DNA of 64,000 nt from Hymenobacter chitinivorans DSM 11115 (GTDB lineage: Bacteria > Bacteroidota > Bacteroidia > Cytophagales > Hymenobacteraceae), in contig NZ_PGFA01000004.1 of the NCBI RefSeq assembly GCF_002797555.1, positions 372,001-436,000 on the forward strand, read 5' to 3'. The notes under the pieces were generated by a model that was not told where the DNA came from, did not search any database, and saw only the letters and a list, made by a program, of their open reading frames with translations. Position 1 is the stretch's first letter. Each line of letters opens with the position of its first letter. Positions 60,804 through 64,000 of the stretch are shown piece after piece. Made by a program: the position numbers and the translations under genes.

Positions 60804-61016
60804 TGAAATAGTGAATGAGTGAAGTTTAGTCATTGCGAGGACGCAGGACATTCCGGGCCTTAAGCAGCGGCCATCCGTCCTCTGACATGTGCTGCGCCTT
60901 TTACATGTGGAAAGCCCTTTCCCGTAGCAACGAGAAAGGGCTTTCCACATGTAAAAGGACGGTTTGCTTCAGCCTTTGGCTTCGCAATGACAACTTCACT
61001 CATTCACTATTTCACT
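60802..61016. repeat. Nested inverted repeat element, locus G
   Basis: Three concentric inverted repeats. Outer: 60802-60826 with 60992-61016, perfect over 25 bp, 8-bp words such as GTGAATGA. Middle: TCATTGCGA (60830-60838) with TCGCAATGA (60982-60990), perfect. Inner: 60897-60921 with 60934-60958, perfect over 25 bp with a 12-base loop. Whole element about 215 bp, between a metallopeptidase-like gene and an SDR gene. Confidence 0.92.
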
Positions 61017-61026
61017 CATTCACCGC

Positions 61027-61761
61027 TTACAGAGCCGCCAGGCGGCCGCCGTCGACGGCCAGGGTGGAGCCATTGATGAAGTTGGCCTCGGGGGAAGCCA
61101 GGAAGCAGATGGCGGCGGCCAGCTCTTCGGGGGTGCCGACCTGGCCGGTGATTTTCTCCTTGCCGCTTTTCACGTTGGGGTTGCTCCAGAGCATGGGCGT
61201 GTCCACGGCGCCGGGCGCTACGGCGTTGATGCGGGCCTGGGTGTGGGGAATTTCCAGGCTCAGGCCGCGCACAAAGGCTTCGATGGCGCCTTTGCTGGCC
61301 GCGTAGGGCACCACGTTGGGCGTGGTCTGGTGGGCGTGCACTGAGCTGATGACCACGATGCTGCCGCCATCCATGTGGGGCAGGCAGAGCTGGCAGAGCC
61401 GGAAAAAGGCTCGCACGTTGACGGCCATCAGCGTATCCCACTGTTTGGGGTCGAGCTTGAGGATGGGGTCAAAGGTCATCATGGCCGCGTCGTTGATCAG
61501 CACGTCGATGCGCTGCCAGGTGGCCAAGGTGCGCTCCACGGCCCGCCGCAGCTGGGCGTCCTTGCCTACGTCGGTGCGGATGAAAATAGCTTCGCCCTGC
61601 TCCGCTTTAATGTCGCGCACGACTTCGCGGCCTTCTTCGGCGTTGCGGCCCAATACTGCCACTTTGCCTCCTTCCCGGGCCAGCTGCATGGCCGTGGCCC
61701 GACCAATGCCGGAAGTAGCCCCGGTTACAAAGCACACTTTATCCTGAAAACGCTTTTCCAT
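61027..61761 (-). CDS. SDR family oxidoreductase
   Basis: 244 residues of the classical short-chain dehydrogenase type. Cofactor motif TGATSGIGR (13-21), NDAAM-type segment INDAAMM near 88, catalytic Ser in VISSVHAHQ near 138 and the Tyr-Lys pair in YAASKGAIEAF near 153. C-terminal IINGSTLAVDGGRL-type ending is seen (NFINGSTLAVDGG). It probably reduces or oxidises a small alcohol or sugar with NAD(P). Substrate unknown. Confidence 0.92.
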   Translation of the reverse strand: MEKRFQDKVCFVTGATSGIGRATAMQLAREGGKVAVLGRNAEEGREVVRDIKAEQGEAIFIRTDVGKDAQLRRAVERTLATWQRIDVLINDAAMMTFDPILKLDPKQWDTLMAVNVRAFFRLCQLCLPHMDGGSIVVISSVHAHQTTPNVVPYAASKGAIEAFVRGLSLEIPHTQARINAVAPGAVDTPMLWSNPNVKSGKEKITGQVGTPEELAAAICFLASPEANFINGSTLAVDGGRLAAL

Positions 61762-62111
61762 CGGATGATTTCTATTTGCTAAAACGAACGAGTTGCGGCG
61801 GGCCGCATTGCAAAGACGAGCCTCCCGGCATTTGGTTGTGTTACGGCGGCAAGCTGAGCCGTAGGCCCCCGGTGCCGTGGCTTACCGGTCTGGGCGGCTG
61901 GCCGCCAGTTGTCTTAAGCCGTAGCCGCGGGGCATCCGCCAGCGGCTCGCCCCGCCACGCTACCAAGCTGAGCCTCTGCGGTGCTACAAGCGGCGGATTA
62001 GGAATAAAAAGAGGTTTTTTATGAAACCTCAAGGCCAACGTTTACGAATAGAGACACACCTTAGCCTGCCGGCTAGGTGAATTTTTTGCCGTACTAACCC
62101 ACGTATTTGTC
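61762..62111. other. Gene-free stretch before the Ser-rich protein gene
   Basis: 350 bp with no reliable gene. It includes a short hairpin GAGGTTT / AAACCTC at about 62010-62031. I see no consensus promoter. Confidence 0.45.
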
Positions 62112-62909
62112 ATGGAAAACAAGCAGAATCAACCCACCTCGGGTGCCAACGCTACCGGTACCAGCAAATCTGCCAACGCCTCTTCGCAACAGTCGAACAC
62201 GCCTACTTCGCAGGGCGCTGCCGGCTCTCAAAATACTTCCGCCGCCACTTCCAGCTCCAGCTCTTCGGTTGGCGGCTCCCCAAACACCCGCACGGCTACT
62301 GCCGAATCGTCGGCTAACCGCACCAGCGGCAGCATGAGTGACGAGTCGCGCAACCAGGAGCAGGACCAGAACCGCAGCCAAGGTCAGAACAAGCAGCAGG
62401 ACGGCCAGTCGTGGATGAACATCTCGTCGTGGCTTGACGGCAGCAAGGAAATTCCGCAGTCGGTAAAAGACCTCGGCACCAAAGCGCTGGACCAGGTAAA
62501 TAAGCTTAGCACCACCCAAAAAGTAGTGGGCGGCGCCCTGCTGCTCGGCGGCATTGGTTGGCTCTCGATGCGCTCGGGCAGCAAGCCATCGTCGACGCAC
62601 CGCGGCAGCTACCGTTCCAAGTCGGAAAATGACTACAGCTCCGGTAAATCGTACGGCTCGGGCGAAAAAGACTACCTGAGCGGCTATGGCTCGGGCAGCC
62701 GCAGCAGCGCCTCGGGCCGCAGCGGCCGTTACGGCGCCGATTCCAGCTACGGCTCGGATTCCGGTTCGGACTACCGTTCGTCGGGCTCCAACTCGGACTA
62801 CCGCTCTTCCTCTGCAAGCAAAGACTCGGGCTCGGGCTACCGTAGTGGCAGCGCCAACACCAGCTCCTCGTCGAGCCTGGGCGACGACGATTACAGCGGC
62901 AATCTGTAA
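62112..62909 (+). CDS. Ser/Gly-rich low-complexity protein with one membrane segment
   Basis: 265 residues. Two disordered parts flank a small conserved-looking core: residues 1-95 are rich in Ser, Thr, Asn and Gln; about 100-155 reads as SWLDGSKEIPQSVKDLGTKA and a hydrophobic helix KVVGGALLLGGIGWLSM; then 160-260 is Ser/Tyr/Gly/Asp-rich with repeats of the YGSG / DYRSS type. It is one of the most skewed compositions in the window, yet the frame is clean. No family known. It might be a surface or matrix protein. Confidence 0.7.
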   Translation: MENKQNQPTSGANATGTSKSANASSQQSNTPTSQGAAGSQNTSAATSSSSSSVGGSPNTRTATAESSANRTSGSMSDESRNQEQDQNRSQGQNKQQDGQSWMNISSWLDGSKEIPQSVKDLGTKALDQVNKLSTTQKVVGGALLLGGIGWLSMRSGSKPSSTHRGSYRSKSENDYSSGKSYGSGEKDYLSGYGSGSRSSASGRSGRYGADSSYGSDSGSDYRSSGSNSDYRSSSASKDSGSGYRSGSANTSSSSSLGDDDYSGNL

Positions 62910-62932
62910 ATCAGCGTAGTTAAGACTAGTAG

Positions 62933-62963
62933 AAAGCCGGGGGCAGTGCCTCCGGCTTTTTTT
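62933..62963 (+). terminator. Terminator of the Ser-rich protein gene
   Basis: AAAGCCGG (62933-62940) pairs with CCGGCTTT (62952-62959) and an inner GGC / GCC stem, then T run. Confidence 0.88.
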
Positions 62964-63112
62964 GTGCCCGGTTTTTACTGCTTGAACGGCCAAAATGCCG
63001 GTGCTCCCCGAAAAAGCATTTTGCCCTGGGTTTAACTTCAGAATTTACCCAGAAATCACCGGTTACTTTCCTTTATAGTAGCACAGCATTTGGGGTACCT
63101 CTACTAGTTTTC

Positions 63113-63928
63113 ATGCTCTTTTTTTCAATTCGCTTTCTACTGGCATTGTTGGTAGCCCTGGAATCGGTGTCGGTGGGCCGCGCCCAGGTTCCGCTGTCGA
63201 ATCCGGCCGATACCTTGCACAAGTACGAAGAACCCCGGCCCGGCACGGCGCCGCCCGCCCGGGCCTGGTACCAAAAAAAGCTGGTGCGGGCCAGTGCCGT
63301 GCCGCTGCTGCTGATAGGTGGCGGTATTGCCTCGCTGGGCGACCATACGCCGGTGGGCAGCTATGCCGTGCGCCGGCAGCTGCAGGAGCACTTCCCCAAC
63401 TTTCACACCCGCGTCGACGACTACCTGCAGTACGTGCCCTACCTGGAGCTGGGCGCTACGACGCTGTTTGGGATTGAGTCGCGCGACGACCGGCTGAATA
63501 CGCTGCTGGTTATTGCCAAATCGGAGCTGCTGATGACCGTGGCCGTGACGGCCGTAAAGTACAGTACCCGGGTGCTGCGCCCCGATGAGTCGGCCCACAA
63601 TTCATTTCCATCCGGTCATACGGCGCAGGCGTTTCTGGCCGCCAGCATTGTGCACGCCGAGCTTCGGGGCAAAAGCCAGTGGTATGGCGTGGGGGCTTAT
63701 ACCGTGGCGGCAGGCGTGGGTACGTTGCGCATGCTCAACAACAAGCACTGGGAATCGGATGTGCTGGCCGGGGCGGGATTCGGGATTCTGTCGGCCCACC
63801 TGGCCTACCTGAGCCACCGCAACCGCTGGGGCCGCAAGCCGGGCGAGTTTTGCCGGCAGTGGCAGATGAGCCCAACCTGGCAGCCGGGGGGCGGAGCCGG
63901 GCTGAGTGTAAGCTGGCAGCCGCGCTAA
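63113..63928 (+). CDS. PAP2-family phosphatase
   Basis: 271 residues with a signal peptide (to about 24, GRAQ). The three PAP2 motifs are seen: KYSTRVLRPDES near 145, FPSGHT near 164 and the HWESDVLAG segment near 215 holding the third His and Asp. Unlike undecaprenyl-PP phosphatases with six helices, this protein is of the periplasmic/outer-face type with fewer hydrophobic stretches. It probably removes phosphate from a lipid or small phosphoester. Confidence 0.9.
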   Translation: MLFFSIRFLLALLVALESVSVGRAQVPLSNPADTLHKYEEPRPGTAPPARAWYQKKLVRASAVPLLLIGGGIASLGDHTPVGSYAVRRQLQEHFPNFHTRVDDYLQYVPYLELGATTLFGIESRDDRLNTLLVIAKSELLMTVAVTAVKYSTRVLRPDESAHNSFPSGHTAQAFLAASIVHAELRGKSQWYGVGAYTVAAGVGTLRMLNNKHWESDVLAGAGFGILSAHLAYLSHRNRWGRKPGEFCRQWQMSPTWQPGGGAGLSVSWQPR

Positions 63929-63948
63929 AGCCGGCATAGCAACCATAA

Positions 63949-63987
63949 AAAAAGCCCGCCCGGTCAGAACGACGGGGCGGGCTTTTT
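63949..63987. terminator. Terminator after the PAP2 gene
   Basis: AAAAAGCCCGCCC (63949-63961) pairs with GGGCGGGCTTTTT (63975-63987). Confidence 0.92.
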
Positions 63988-64000
63988 GGGGAGCCTCTTA

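Noticed and set aside
60833..61306. Open frame across the nested inverted repeat and the end of the SDR gene
   Set aside because: It is made of the inverted repeat and antisense SDR sequence; no independent support.
1..64000. tRNA, rRNA or riboswitch
   Set aside because: Intergenic gaps were read for cloverleaf arms and known conserved cores; none was found. A covariance-model search was not possible here.

Overview
The window looks like the chromosome of a GC-rich Bacteroidota bacterium, most likely Hymenobacter or a close relative (Cytophagales). The evidence is a porP-gldKLMN gliding/type IX secretion cluster plus a sprE/porW-like gene, an ATP synthase operon that stops after atpG, promoters of the TTTG-N19-TAnnTTTG type (perfect at 7464-7494), and secreted proteins typical of this phylum. 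No rRNA, tRNA, CRISPR, insertion sequence or phage gene was seen. Genus assignment is inference from gene content.

Layout. 1-7.4 kb: 3' end of htpG, a lipoprotein, yraN, then lipB, a small unknown gene, a WecA/MraY-type transferase, a DUF4271 membrane protein and hemD. 7.5-13.2 kb: porP, gldK, gldL, gldM, gldN, the core of the type IX secretion and gliding machine. 13.3-20.8 kb (minus strand): uvrC, a class A penicillin-binding protein and the large TPR lipoprotein SprE/PorW. 20.97-26.9 kb: atpZ/I-like gene, a second small membrane gene, atpB, E, F, H, A, G. 27.1-32.8 kb: the most accessory part, with small unknown genes, a zinc alcohol dehydrogenase and two paralogous XRE-type regulators, each preceded by its own evenly phased array of dyad sites. 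32.9-42.2 kb: HAD phosphatase, PafA-type phosphatase, pyrophosphatase, DUF6766 protein, UbiA-like protein, nnr, a lipoprotein, msrB, sdaAA. 42.3-50.8 kb (minus strand): channel-like membrane protein, lutB, three tandem M28 peptidases, ispF. 51.1-58.1 kb: TetR regulator with a complete tripartite RND efflux operon. 58.1-64 kb: ACP-like protein, DUF1232 protein, NlpC/P60 hydrolase, HExxH protein, SDR, Ser-rich membrane protein and PAP2 phosphatase.

Two things stand out. First, the twin regulators at 30.8-32.4 kb: upstream of one lie five dyad positions exactly 44 bp apart, upstream of the other four positions exactly 43 bp apart; both use half-sites separated by 6 bp and the half-site sequences are related. 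This looks like a duplicated, diverged, autoregulated module. Second, at least seven intergenic gaps hold large inverted repeats whose arms are built from degenerate 7- or 8-bp tandem words; the words differ between loci while the two arms of one locus still match each other. Two lie inside the ATP synthase operon, each directly after a gene for a multi-copy subunit.
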